Positions 33,110 to 44,884 of a DNA stretch of 64,000 bases are shown one piece after another. The position numbers and the translations under genes are program-made. Source of the DNA: Undaria pinnatifida. Taxonomy: Eukaryota > Sar > Phaeophyceae > Laminariales > Alariaceae. The notes under the pieces are model-generated. The model did no database searches, had not been told where the DNA came from, and saw only the letters and a list, made by a program, of their open reading frames with translations. Where the stretch lies: contig JABAKD010000018.1 in the NCBI GenBank assembly GCA_012845835.1, positions 2,054,616 to 2,118,615 of the forward strand. Direction: 5' to 3'. The first letter of the stretch is position 1. Every line of letters begins with the position of its first letter.

Positions 33110-33190
33110 TATATATAATATCACTAAAAACAATAACGGCATTTTCCGACGATTTCGGGTTAAGGGGAGCCCCACCATTCACAAAAATAA
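33110..33190 (+). mobile_element. Family A MITE fragment
   Basis: 'ttttccgacgatttcgggtt' and 'aaggggagccccaccattca' only. Confidence 0.45.
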
Positions 33191-33410
33191 CTATCTTAGA
33201 CCGTTCGCAACGGAAGGCCAAAAGTTTGAAATTCCAGAAAATCCCAGCGAAACTTGGCCTGAACGGTCGCCTATGGACCCAATTTGGTGTAAGTATTTTT
33301 TTCCAACTTTCCAGTGAATGCGCACGTCAACGGTCGGCCTGGTCAACTCCCTGCCGTGGACGATGAGGGTATTGACCTCGTCCGAGCCTGCGGTATGCGT
33401 ACTCTCTCTT

Positions 33411-33898
33411 TACCAGCCATCGGGGTTCGCATGGGTTGGCTTGTGCCCCGGTCCGACGTTGCCGTTTTCGGTGGGCTTCGTTGAACCTCTTTTGATTTCC
33501 AAATGTACCGTGCACACGGGCGACGTACGACGATTGACGACCGTTCTGCTCGTACGGGGAGATCCATCGTTCGTGTTTTTGCCTTTTCGGTGATAGCGGT
33601 CCCGTCCACGCGTCAATTGTTCCGCCCCTGGAATCACTTGCGCGCACTCCCTTTTTACCAGTCATTGGGATAGGCATGTGTGGGCTTGTGCGCAGGTCCG
33701 ACGGTGCCGTTTTCGGTGGGCTTCGTTGAGTATCTTCTGTTCTCTAAACCAGACGTGCGCACGGGCGACGTACGACGATTGACAAGCTTTCTGCCCGTGC
33801 GGGGATCCGTCGCTCGTGATTCTGCCTTCATCTTTTCGGTGACAGCGGTCCTGTTCACGCGTCAACTTTTCTCCCCCTCAGGCATCGGTTTCGCTTGA
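33411..33898 (+). repeat. Direct duplication, about 243-bp unit
   Basis: 'tttaccagccatcgggg' to 'gcgtcaattgttccgcccc' recurs as 'tttaccagtcattggga' to 'gcgtcaacttttctccccc'. The two units share 'gtgggcttcgttga' and 'gggcgacgtacgacgattga' and differ at scattered sites. Confidence 0.8.
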
Positions 33899-34863
33899 CG
33901 GTTTCTCTGTTCATATGGGAATCACTCAGCCGGCTCTTTGACCTAAGGAGGCCGACACCGCCGTAGTCGTTGATACCGTCGCGTCCGCTCCTTTCCCCTC
34001 CCGCTAGTCCTACTAATCCCTTGGCGTCCCCCGGCCCCTAGTACCCTGCCGTGTTCGGACCACATCTGCACTTGGACACATCGTCCAGCAGCCGTGGCCA
34101 CAGAAGTCGCGTAGCTTGTTGTCAATTGTGCTTTCAGACCCCGCGGTGTCTCCCGTTCGTCTGTCCGTAAAGCCGGCACCCAGCCTTGTGTTCCACGCCT
34201 TCGACCGCATTTGGTCGCCACTGTGGAGCCACGCCGACGCCTGTCCTGACGGTGTCCATTCCGTCAGGTCTCGACCTAACTGAGGCTCTTGGCGCTCCGC
34301 TTATAAGACCCCCCCCCTATTCGGGCCCTCCCTCCACCGCCACGGCCGAGTTGGACGTCCCCAGTTCAGCTGCCCAATTACACTTTCGTGATTCCGCTCC
34401 GCACTATTCGAGAGCCGACTAGGAGCTGGAATAGAAGACAGAGTTTTCTTGGTATCTCCCACGGTCATATCATTATTCTTCGTTGGCCTTACACGCGCAC
34501 GTTTCGGCGCGTCTTCCCTTGCACCAGATCCCCTCATTTCCGCACATTCAAGAGCTTGCTGCCAAATGCTTCCCCTACACTATCGACGATGGCAGCGTCC
34601 TCCTCGCCCGCCAGCCGACCCCGCCTCCTCCCCTACGCTCATAAACCCAGCGGGGCGTGCGGCTTGTCTCTATGACGATAAGCCTCCTCGAGGTTCCGTG
34701 CTTCAGCTCATGCGTACTTGGATCATGCAGGTGTGCCACACTATCGCCTCCTGCCATCTTTGAGCGACACATACACGCTCCGCAGGCTCAAAAATTCCTA
34801 CCGAAGGGTAGGGGTGACTCCTTGCACCCGTTGGTGGCTGCGATAATTTCTGATCCGTCAAGT

Positions 34864-35081
34864 GACGCACGCTATGACAGTGGCAATTGCTTTTGCCCAA
34901 TTATTTTTTTGGCTGGACGAGGCTCCTTACCAGAAAAAGTTCGCTATCATCGTTGTCGGATTGCTCATCGGGGTGGGCTTGCGCTTTTTCTTCCTCGACG
35001 TCAGTCGGCAGGTGACGTGGGCAGCTGCTCATCGAAGGAGTTGCAGAAACAGTAGGCGTTACCTCTATCGTAGCATGCGTC
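34864..35081 (-). mobile_element. Family A MITE inside integrase
   Basis: Left end GACGCACGCTATGACAG, right end 'ctctatcgtagcatgcgtc', with 'gacgaggctccttacc' inside. The middle is diverged. Flanks AAGT and GAGT match at two of four positions. Confidence 0.65.
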
Positions 35082-35977
35082 GAGTACGGAACCCATCGCG
35101 GTTGACAGTTGTCGCTGGCACATCATTTCGATGCCCCCTCCCCTCCAGGGCTGGGCATTACGATATGCGTCGTCGAATTTGGCCTGCTTTCGGTCACACC
35201 CCGGGGTAATACCTACACGTTTCTCATCATCGACCGCCCCAGCCGCCCCGCGAACACGCCTGCGGTGAATGCTGCCGGATCTACGGCCTAGGGCATGACA
35301 AACGTCATTGTCAACCGAGGTGCATGTCACTCTGGGGATGCCCGCCCAATGTCCTTTCGGAGAACAGCCTCTAGTTCTTCCCGAAGCTTTCGCACACTGT
35401 TTGCAATCTTCGTGGCGTTCGAAAACTTTCCACCAACTCCTATCAGAGCGCGTCAACCACAACGTGGAGCAAATTTTGGATACGGTCGGCAATGAACGTC
35501 AAGATGACTGGAGTGTCAACTCCCTCACGCCAAACTTGCTTATAGCAACTCGATTGTCGCAGCTACCGGGGAAGGTCCTAACGAGACCCACGTAGACAGG
35601 ATTTCATCCCTTGCTCTCGCCACTTTGCAACGTATCGGGTTCGCCGGACAGCAGAATTAGCCCGCCAGGGTTAGCCCGTACATAGCGATATGTCGGCGGA
35701 CCGGAAATAGCACGCGGGTGAAATCGTGCACAAGCAAAATGCTTTTACAGCTTATTGCGTGGACCATCGGAACTCCGCCGTCTCGTACTATTTCCGCCTT
35801 GTTTCAACGTCATTAGATTTTGCTTCATTGAACCAACCCGCGGAGCAATCATGCCAAACAAAACCCGCCTGACCCGTCGGATGTGAATCGGTGCTTCCCA
35901 GCGGAAATCGTCTCGAGGGAACTGTGAGCGCGGTCTGGCACCTGGTTGCGTCTGCATGGCTCGCGTTGACTGGCCTA

Positions 35978-36179
35978 GACGCGTGCTGCGATATAGTTAG
36001 CACTTTCCGGGGGAAAACAATGTCCTCCACGACGGGGCTCCTTAACTTATATCATCGGAATGGCATTCTTGCTTTGCAATTTGAGTACTTTTCATACATC
36101 GGCCATGGGCTTGGTCATAGGTTTGCACTTTCAATTTACTCAAAATAAGATGGCGCACCTTCGCCGTAGCATGTGCGTC
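35978..36179 (-). mobile_element. Family A MITE inside pol
   Basis: Left end GACGCGTGCTGCGATATAG, right end 'cgccgtagcatgtgcgtc', short interior with 'gacggggctccttaac'. Flanking 4-mers do not match. Confidence 0.75.
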
Positions 36180-36941
36180 TTGACGTGTTACGGTGCTACG
36201 GTATTGCCCAATCGAGTCCGTTTGTGCTACTAAGGCGACAATATATGTGGTCGTCCGAGACAATCATCGCGTGTATGGCCACCGAACGGATCTATTTCGT
36301 GCATGTTTTTCGTGCATGTTTTGGACGACCCGGGTCCTATCAAGCCTTCGCTCTCTTCGGTTCGTTACACGAAGGCGACAGCCCGGCCGTGTGGGTTCCT
36401 TGTTGTCTGCAAATCCAGTTGGCTACGCTATCGTACGGGGGGTCCGCGGCCGGATGTAGACGAATCTCAAGGTGCAGACGTGGATAGCTTTCACGTCTTC
36501 CCGCTGCAATCGATTGTTTTTCCGTTCGTCAGTTTTTATGGGTTTTGTTCTTCACGGGGTATTCCGTTTCACCCGGTTCCCGGGTCGTTTCTGCCGAGAA
36601 ACGAAACATGCAAACTCAGATTGACGCGCCTGTTTCCACGGCGTCCGATGAGTGTGCCGAACGTTTTCGCGACCGCTCCGGGTGTTGTGGTCAGGATTTC
36701 TGCTACCCCATATCCAACCGTAGCGTTGTCGCCTTTTAGTGTTCACCACACACGCGATAGCCCATGTGCTTTGTCCTGCTGACCTCCCCAACCCAGAGCC
36801 ATGTTGCGGTGGAGTTCAAGTTAACTTTATACTGCGGCACACAAACTTTGTGTTCGTGATATGCTGTTTTTCGTTCCTCTATCCCCCTCCCGCTCAGAGC
36901 CGGGGGCGGTCTATGGGTAGGCAGGCTGCGTACTGCAGCGT

Positions 36942-37160
36942 GACCCGTGCTGCGATAGAGGTGCACCGCCTTTTTTCTGAGATTCCTCAAGTTGGGAGCT
37001 CAAGAGCGAAACTGCTACCGGATGAAAAACCGCATGGCCCAGATACACATCGAGAATCATGCCATATAATTGACGCATTTTCGACGATTTTGGGTGAAGG
37101 AGCCACGTCATTCACAAATCGTTTCAGACGAAAAGTGATACCTCTATCATAGCATGCGTC
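36942..37160 (+). mobile_element. Family A MITE; TSD GCGT
   Basis: Ends GACCCGTGCTGCGATAG and 'ctatcatagcatgcgtc', flanked by GCGT at 36938-36941 and 37161-37164. Same subfamily deletion as 31729-31956. Confidence 0.9.
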
Positions 37161-37199
37161 GCGTCAGCACCTTTTTTTGTGTCTCTTCCTTGCTCAACG

Positions 37200-37613
37200 G
37201 TGCATCTCGCCCTACCCCCCCGCAGGGGGATTGTCGAGGTAGTTACAATAGTAGATCCTGTAGTCCAATTGCATGTTTGGCCGGCCCTTCCCCCTCCCGG
37301 GGGTATATACTGTAACGGTGGCTACAGTCTTCCGTTTTCGGAAAAAAGCATTTTCGCACCCCCCCCTCAAGCTGGGCTATGGCGTTACCTCTGGAACTTG
37401 TTGTTTGCGAGCCCCTGGCTGGCAACTCTCGCTTTTTCATCATTGTTTCGCGTCTTTTCGCAAATGCTGGTAGCGTTGCAGGGTAGATGTGCGGGAGGGA
37501 GTTTTAAGGAGACGCGTCTTCGATTCAAAGTCTCGTTCGTGGAACCGCGGTTTCCTCGAATGGTCCATATTCCTTCCCATGCGGCCCATCAGGGTGGGCT
37601 AGTGATATATAGT
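37200..37613 (+). pseudogene. 3' end of the Ty3/gypsy-like element
   Basis: An open stretch of about 140 codons ends with FVEPRFP and AAHQGGLV, the counterparts of the segment that precedes the LTR at 29677. Here the following sequence (TGATATATAG...) is not the same LTR, so this is a related family or the LTR is lost. Confidence 0.5.
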
Positions 37614-38984
37614 ATGGTCCTGGGAAATCCACGAAGGTCCAGGACCTTGGATCTAGGTATGCAAGGACAGGGGGTGGCGTACAACTTGCATGGAAAGTGA
37701 TGTTAGGAAAAGCAGGGGATGCGTCGAGTCAATACATGAGACCCCTCCGTTTTGGTCTGCAACACCTTTTCGTCCGCCAGAATTGGATCATATCACGAAC
37801 CGCTTATAACGGAGCACAGGCGAGTGGCAAGGCTAATCATATGAACAGACTCATCTGAAGGGGGAGACGTGTGATTCTCAGGCTTCTCCTAACAGCTGCT
37901 CTCGGCATAATCTGCAGCCGTGCGGGAGATGCTTTGTTAGCGTTTGCTCTACAGCAGTTGAGAGGGGAACAACGGGGGGCAGCGTCATCCCCGCGGAGAG
38001 ATGCTTCGACGTCACTCGCCTGGTACCTGGCTCGATACACGTGGCAGGTGACAAGATGCGGTCATCAATAGCCAATGATCACTGCCAACGGGCAAGGCAA
38101 GTGGATATGAACCGCGCATGCATGTCTAAATTGCCGTTGCTGCCGGTAAACCTAAACGACACAACCAGGGCTCCTACCAGGTATTCCTTACTGGCGCCGT
38201 TCTCTTGCGCGTGGTCAGCGCTGACCAGAACGGAAACGTCGCCCTTTTGCCATGTTCGCAACGTCGCAACGTCTGTGCACACAATCAAAATGACAATATA
38301 TATATATATATATTGATTGCACCCATCCTTGGAGTAGCGTGAGCTCAACAGTATACCTCGTATGCATTAACCCTGCTGAATACTGGAGGCGGTGTACACA
38401 TTTGAGGCCAAGCCGTAGTCGTACAACAATAGACATCTACATCCCTACAAAGTACCGGCGCGGAGCATGCCGGGTTTTCCGCGACCAGGCATACATTGCG
38501 TGGGCCAAGTGTGAAAGGCCGTGAGGTGTTCGGCGAAGTGCATGAAGGGTGAGCTTCATCCTGCAAAGAACCACTTGTGAGGCGAACTTCGGCACCTTGT
38601 AAGTACGTCCTAGCATAAGGATTACAACTTCGAATGATGTCATTGTTTTCTGGCGTGGCCACTCCAGAGGCAGCAATGGGGATGCTATGTAACTGCCTCG
38701 TGTCGGGCGCCTTGCCATATACTAACTACGTGACACCAACCCCTTTGCGTGGGGTTAGGGTTCTCCACTCCTCACATAACTCGACCACCATCTCCGATAC
38801 AGTATGCGACATCACAGAACAGTTAAGGAGCTCTTACTTCTGGCCAGGCTAGAACTCCTGTGTAAGGCAGGGTGTGTGCTACACTATTTCTTCTAAACCT
38901 CGAGCCTGAAATTCATTAACACTGTCAACATATTAAGTGATGTCGCGTACAATACCGCCAATATATATTATAAAAACGAAAATA
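37614..38984. other. No recognisable feature
   Basis: Many short overlapping frames on both strands and an AT run at 38297-38313. No domain or repeat relationship recognised. Confidence 0.35.
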
Positions 38985-40300
38985 CAATATATATATACTA
39001 TGAAAAAATATACACTCCAGCTGTGAGATCGAGGATTTTGTCGAAACTCATCTTTGCAAGCTGTGTGTGATACTCCGATCGCGCGTATTACGGGTTGTGT
39101 GTCCTCATTAAGGATATAGGTCGGCGACTCCCCTTGCAACTACAGTGCAGCTATCAGGGTCAACAGGGTGAAGTTAGGCAGTCTGTGCGCGGAAACTATA
39201 AAACCCGTTTTGACGGGGACAAAATCAGACAGCTGTGGAAGGAAATGCATCAGTTTATCAAGAGAATCCTGCAAGTCGAATAACCGGTAAGGGGAGGGCG
39301 CGGTTTTTAACGACGTAGCGGCCTGGTTTTGATCAAAACGGAGCGGGGGTAGGGGCGGGGAGGGGGGGGGGGACGGGGGGGGCAGCTCAATTTGTGCGTG
39401 GAAACTATACATCCTTCAAGGGGATAAATCTGACGGTTTTGGAAAGAACGCACCAGTTTATCATCAGGGGGGGACAGGCGGGGCAGCTCAATCTTAGCGT
39501 GGAAACTGTACGTCTTTTAAGGGGATAAATGTCACGGTTTTGGAAATAATGCACCAGTTACAACTAGTGAGTGGAAGGCGGAGTGTTCGAGGGGGTGGGG
39601 GTGGGGTGGGGGGGTGGGGAGGTGGGGAGTGGGGGAGGTGGCGGGAAGGGGGGGGCGAAAGGGCTATAGGTCGCATAGATGTAGGGGTTTGCTACACGCG
39701 TGGTGCTAGGTCTATCTAGGCGATATTGCGGGTGGTGGGGAAGGAGGGGGCGTTGGTGGCGGGGTGGGGTGGGAATGGCAGCAGCGACATGGACGGCTCT
39801 AGATAGATAATGAGGTGATATCCAGTGCGTGGAAGTGTTTATTACTCTGGCGGATTTTGATATTAGGTGGGGCGTTTGAGCAAGGGAGAGCGGGAAAAAA
39901 AAAGGGGTAGGGGGAGAGTGGGGGGGGAGGGTTTTCAAGAGGTTTAGGTCAGGTAGGTCGCAGAACATTAAAATACACTCCAGCTGGGTAAGATCAAATA
40001 TTTGACCGAAACTCATCCTTGCAAGATTGTGTGTGATACTCCGATCGCGTATTAATAATATATGTAGGGGCTTGCTTTACGCGTGGTGCGAGGTCTAGGC
40101 GATCGTGCGGGTGGTGGGGAAGGAGGGGGCGTCGGGGGGGGGGGGGGGGGGGGGGCGGGGGGGGGCGGGGGGGGGCGGGGGGGCGGTGAATGAAAGCTAC
40201 GTCATGGATGGCTAGGAAGATAATGACGTGATATCAATTGCGTAGAGGTGTTTATTACTCTGGCCGATTTCGATTGTAGGTGGGGCATTTGAACAACGTG
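38985..40300 (-). repeat. Repeat H, left arm of the large foldback-like locus
   Basis: From an AT-rich edge at about 38985 it reads, inverted, 'ccagctgtgagatcgaggat', 'gctgtgtgtgatactccgat', 'gactccccttgcaactacag', 'gcggaaactataaaacccg', 'cgaataaccggtaagggg'. A long G-rich arm follows with a repeated block ('gcagctcaat', 'gtgtttattactctggcgg') and a second H end at 39960-40055. It is the reverse complement of 41270-42410 and 45790-48550. Confidence 0.8.
40129..40190 (+). repeat. Poly-G tract
   Basis: About 60 bases almost entirely G with single C interruptions. Many four-or-more G runs make G-quadruplex formation plausible. Confidence 0.85.
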
Positions 40301-41140
40301 TTAAAGCTTCTTAATTTGTTATTGTACATGGATCGAAAGATAGAATGTTTCAATAGATAGGTACAATCATGTAGTTACCAATATTCTCTGACATCGTTAA
40401 TTATAACAAAGAGATACATATTGCCAAATACAACAGGCGAGGTGATGTGGTCATGCAATGTCACCGCCTGTGAGCACGAGAGAGAGAAATGCGAATCGTC
40501 GATGTTTTGAAAGGAACGCTTGGTACACGCACTCAATTACGTTATTTCGTTAGTCATACTTCGCTTGGCATAGGTCGGGAGGCGATCGTGCGGACGTCAA
40601 GTACGAAATACCCTACGTAATAGGTTGGTAGTGTGGCTTACCGCCTTTTTACGTATCTGCCTGTACTTCCTTTTCACATTGTTATTGTCTCAAACAAAAA
40701 AAGTGTACGATTTTACGCCCATGATTTTCACCGTTCCGATGTGGGGCTCTGAGGTTGCCAATTCTAAGACACATCTACATCTTACAAATACAGCAAGCGA
40801 GATGATGCGGGCATGCGATGTCACCGCTATTGGACGCGAGGGTGACTCTACTTCGTTAGGCATATGCTACTGCGTTTGGTAGAGGTTGTCAGGCGATCAT
40901 GCAAACGGCCGGAGGCACGACATACCCTGCGAAATAGGTTGGTAGTGTGGTCTACCGCAGCGTTAACATATCTGTCTGTACTACTTTTTCACATTGTTAT
41001 TATCTAGTGTACGATTATACGCCCTGTTTCCTCCCCACTGTCGTCAAAGATGTTGTGGTCCAGTAGATGTCGCGTCCGTGTCTGGTGCTCTTGTTAGTGG
41101 TGCTCATGCAAACATGCCCTAGCGTGTGTAGTAGATAGTC
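40300..41140 (+). repeat. Module K, left copy
   Basis: Two related units of about 300 bp, each holding 'aataggttggtagtgtgg'-type sequence. The section 40480-41140 is repeated in inverted orientation at 44885-45545; the first 170 bp (40299-40470, 'gtacatggatcg', 'caacaggcgaggtgatgtgg') recurs in direct orientation at 45590-45745. A frame of 85 codons (40625-40882, TTG first codon) is shared with the inverted copy, but changes between the copies are mostly amino-acid-altering. Confidence 0.75.
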
Positions 41141-41269
41141 GCTGAGTGGTGTTCCTTTCGTTTACATCAAGCCAGGTAGTATACGTCAACGCAACCGCTT
41201 CCTTGAAAACGACAAATATATATACACTACCAGCCAGCTGATGTCTGATTATCCTTCTAGCCATCGATG

Positions 41270-41925
41270 CCGTAGCTCCAACTCATCTCCGCCCTCGTCC
41301 CCCCCCCCCCTCCCCCCCTTTTGTTCCCCGCCCAGTTCGTTCAAACGCCCCACTTACAATCAACATCAGCCAGAGTAATAAATACTTCTACGCAATTGAT
41401 ATCACAACATTATCTTTCTAGCAATCCATGACGTAGCGTTAATTCATCCCCCCTCCCCCCCTCCAACGCCCCCTCCTTCCCCACACCCCGCACGATCGCC
41501 TAGACCCAGCACCGCACGTATAGCAAGCCCGTACAGATGTGATTAATACGCGCGATCGGAGTATCACACACAATATTGCCAAGATGAGTTTCAACCAAAT
41601 CCTTGATCTCATAGCTGGAGTGTATTTTAATATTGTATGTGACCTAAACCTCTTCAAAACCCTTCCCGCCCCCCCGCCCCCGCCCCCCTTTTTTTTTCCT
41701 CGCTCTATTTGCTCAAGAACGCCCCACCTAATATAACAATCCGCCAGAGTAACAAACACTTCCACGCCCTGGATATCACCTCATTATCTTTTTAGAGCCG
41801 TCCATGCCACTGCTGCAATTCCCACCCACCCCCGCCCCGCCCGCCCCCTCCTTCCCCAGCACCCGCACCATCGCCTAGACCTAGCACCACGCGTATAGCA
41901 AACCCCTACCTCTATGCGACTTAAA

Positions 41926-41956
<31 letters not shown>

Positions 41957-42410
41957 CACACACACACAAACCCCCCCCCCTCCCCTAAAAAAAGGATATA
42001 TTGTTTCCACGCACAAATTGAGCTGCCCGACGGTGTCTCTCGCCCCCTTTTCCCCCTCCCGCCCCCCTTTCGATCAAATCAGGCCCCCACGTCCGTAAAA
42101 CCTCCGCCCTCCCCTCACCGAGTATTCGACTTGCAGGATTCACTTAATAAACTGATGCATTTCCTTCCACCACAGCTGTCAGATTTTGTCCCCGTCAAAA
42201 CGGGTTTTATAGTTTCCGCGCACAGACTGAGGACTAACACCACCCTGTTGACCCTGATAGCTACACTGTAGTTGCAAGGGGAGTCGCCGACCTATATCCT
42301 TATTGAGGACACACAACCCGTAATACGCGCGATCGGAGTATCACACACAGCTTGCAAAGATGAGTTTCGACAAAACATTCGATCTCGCAGATGAAGTATA
42401 TTTTGTTTTA
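41270..42410 (+). repeat. Repeat H, internal forward copy
   Basis: C-rich arm followed by 'attcgacttgcaggattcac', 'cacagctgtcagattttgtc', 'gttgaccctgatagctacac' and the H end near 42390. It also includes H-end copies at 41545-41645. Confidence 0.8.
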
Positions 42411-42542
42411 TTTGATTGTGAGTTTGCGTTTAAGGAATTAAATCTAAAAATTCAAGCAAATAATCCCGCCGAGCAAATTTTGAAGGAAGAATTTGATGAA
42501 AGCATCATGAAAATTCCAACTGGAGTGAACGATTTAGAGTGA
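42360..42542 (+). CDS. Chimeric 60-codon open frame across an H edge
   Basis: An ATG inside the H end (MSFDKTFDLA) reads on into 45 codons of AT-rich, Glu/Lys/Asn-rich sequence ending IPTGVNDLE and a TGA. In every other H copy the sequence past this edge is different. The second part looks protein-like in composition but matches nothing I know. It could be a captured coding fragment or chance. Confidence 0.2.
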   Translation: MSFDKTFDLADEVYFVLFDCEFAFKELNLKIQANNPAEQILKEEFDESIMKIPTGVNDLE

Positions 42543-44884
42543 ACTTCCATTAATAACGACCAGATCATACGATTGGCCTACCAACACCGTGCACACCGGA
42601 ACAACAATCAGAGGGCACGAGGGCGCAACCCACACGGCAGCGCACAGCAGGCACTAATCGCTGTGCGCTTTGCTTTGCAGCGGTAGAAAAACCCAACATT
42701 GATGCGGAGGCAGCAAAGAGTAGCTGGGGAAGCATGGCGCGTACGCGCTACCTCAGGGGTAGGTGCCATTAATAGTGAGCCAGCGCTCCCGCGCTCTCTA
42801 GGATGTGACCTCGTTCTCTGCTGCTGCGTGATGTCGTATTCGGTGCTGGTTTTGTCAACTACCGTCGCTATTCCACAACGCTGTCGCCGAAGCCTCCACC
42901 GCCACCGCCGCCCACGCCGCACGGCCACCGCCGCTACTGCTGCTACTGCTGCTGCTGATGCCGATGCTGATGCTGATGCTGTGCGGCGGCTGTTGTGCTG
43001 CGGCTGCGGTTGGTGTCTCCTGCGTTTGTTTCTAAAAAATTAGGGTTCCCTTGGTGTTCTGTTGTTGTTGTGGTGATGATCGTGATGATCGATTCAGGCC
43101 GAGCTGCTGTGCCGCCACTCATCTGGCGGGGCCATCGCCACCGCCACCTCCGCCCCCGCCCCCGCCGCTGCTGCTGCTGCTGCTGCTGCGGCTGTGGCTG
43201 CGGTGATGCGGCTGCGCTGCTGCTGCTGTTGCTGCGCTGCTGTTTGTCTGAAGGTGTTGTGCTGGGCCTGCCCCTGTCGGTGTCTAGGTACCACCTTGTC
43301 TAAATTCAAAGTTTGATGATGCCTCCCCGCTCCCCGCCTGTGATATGGAGGCCGTGTACGCCTTTTCTGCGATTCGTTCACCGCAAACACAACCAAAGCA
43401 TGCCGGAGCTAATCTGGCGTTTTTCTAGCATACAAGAATTTTCAGGGATTTTTTTCAACGCAAAAAAAAACTCTAGGTCTATATAGACTATATATGCACC
43501 TACTAAGTAACTACAGTAGTGAGAGGCGTGCTCTGCAGCGTCGCTGCGCACCGACTGGATACAGAGGGGGGGGGGGGGGGCGGAATCAACGAGCAACGAG
43601 AACGCTGAACCCTATGATGGACAAAGATCAGGGCAACTACCGGGTGGAAGAGAAGGGGAGACATCCATCATCACAGCTTGTCCAGAAGGCCGCTGAGGGT
43701 AACAAGTCCCGACGATAAGTGCATGTACATATTTAAATAGTAGAAGATGTATGTGATGATTCTTTCTTAAAAGCGACGAAAAGCGCGCCAAAAACCTGAA
43801 ACGACATACTCCGTACAGTCTAACTACTCTACATACATGCTGATATCATATCTGGTACGTGCCTGCTCGGGTGTTGAACTTTCCTTGGTGCCACCTCGTG
43901 GCTTGGCCTTCCTCGTCGGCAAAGGATCTTCTACAACCGATAAATATTACCAGCTGCACCTACTTGCTGCTGGTATGACGCCTCTCCTTATAGACTACAT
44001 GTGTAGTGGTGGTCTTGTTCATGTTGTTGTGTTGCGTGCATGAAGCAGACCTCAACCCTGAGCGCCCCCCCGAATCGGAGTGTGAGCTTTTTCCCGTCGG
44101 ATGCATGTGCAAAATGCGAGCTTGCCAGACACTGGTAGTTGTCAAGCACTGCTATCCCGTGCGGGCTACGACTGACACCACGGCACACATCGGCCACATT
44201 GATGGGGAGTGCAACGCATCTAGTGCTGATTACGAGTACTTGTAACGCCGTGCGGCCCGTGCGGGCGCTGGGTGTTGTGCACGAAACAGAAGATATAAAA
44301 AAAAACATTTGGGTTTAACTGAACCCCTCTACCCGTACACGTAATTTTGCAAACTTATCATGTAACTCCCTGATGTGTGGAGTGTGTGTGGCATACAAGA
44401 TACGCCTGACCTGCACCTAGGAAGAACGTGCGTAGCCGGCGACGCTTGCAAGATTCGGCACGACGAGGAGGGCCCTCGCAAAATTGCTCCCAGGCAGCCG
44501 GAGACCAGGAAACGTCTACGGCGCAGCCGCACTGACACACAGCAGACCGAAAAAGGTGGAAAAGGAATACACCCTCCAGGAGTGCAGCACATCATTGGAG
44601 CTAATCGAAGGGGTGAGCTGGCATTCTTCACCAGTAACACCTACACAGACGGCTGCGTTGCGTGGCAGCAGATCTAAGTAGCAGTCATTGCGGTAAAGAG
44701 ACTGGCTTCCTGAACGAAATATCAGAGTGGCACGACGCCCCTCCTTCGTCCTCAGCTCTCGTGTGGTCGAACACCTCATGTCGTGAGGCAAGCCTAACCG
44801 TGCCTGCTGCTGTGTCAGGTTGCTGCGCGCGCATCCATCAGTAATTTGTAATTTTAAAAAGAATACTGTCTATTAAATAGTACG
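42411..44884. other. Unique centre of the foldback-like locus
   Basis: The only non-repeated DNA between the K copies. It holds GCC/GCT trinucleotide tracts (42880-43250), a G-run at 43567-43580, and modest open frames on both strands: minus 43094-43396 with poly-Gln and poly-Ala runs; plus 44375-44677 with a CVAGDACKIRHDE peptide; plus 44006-44245, Cys-rich. Some may be exons of an intron-containing gene, but I cannot support a model. A short stretch at 43594-43690 resembles 53854-53925 (both with 'gctgaaccctatg' and 'cttgtccagaag'). Confidence 0.35.
42880..43250. repeat. GCC/GCT trinucleotide-rich tracts
   Basis: Two imperfect blocks (about 42885-43015 and 43130-43245) of CCGCCA, GCTGCT and GATGCT units. 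Translated they give poly-Ala, poly-Gln or poly-Leu depending on frame. Confidence 0.85.

Larger units (their letters stand above)
33300..36520 (+). pseudogene. pol: Decayed Ty3/gypsy pol with integrase
   Basis: Integrase is recognisable from 34690 in several shifting frames: an N-terminal zinc-binding stretch (VLQLMRTWIMQVCHTIASCH), the core with TPRGNTYTFLIIDRPSR, then LWGCPPNVLSENSL, ERVNHNVEQILDTVGNERQD and a C-terminal VHVLDDPGPIKPSLSS near 36310. Of the catalytic D,D,E set, the first two positions appear as E (CVVEFG) and as SENS for SDNG; only the E of ERVNH survives. Frameshifts and stops are many. Upstream (33300-34450) no reverse transcriptase motif is visible. The reading may include protease sequence, but I cannot prove it. 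Family A MITEs at 34864 and 35978 interrupt the gene. Domain matches are from memory of algal elements. Confidence 0.65.

Noticed and set aside
40625..40882. Protein gene in module K
   Set aside because: The frame starts at TTG, is shared only with the other K copy, and differences are mostly amino-acid-changing.
44375..44677. Zinc-finger-like gene in the foldback centre
   Set aside because: One Cys/His cluster in a frame with no ATG and no splice model is not enough; kept only as a note in the centre description.
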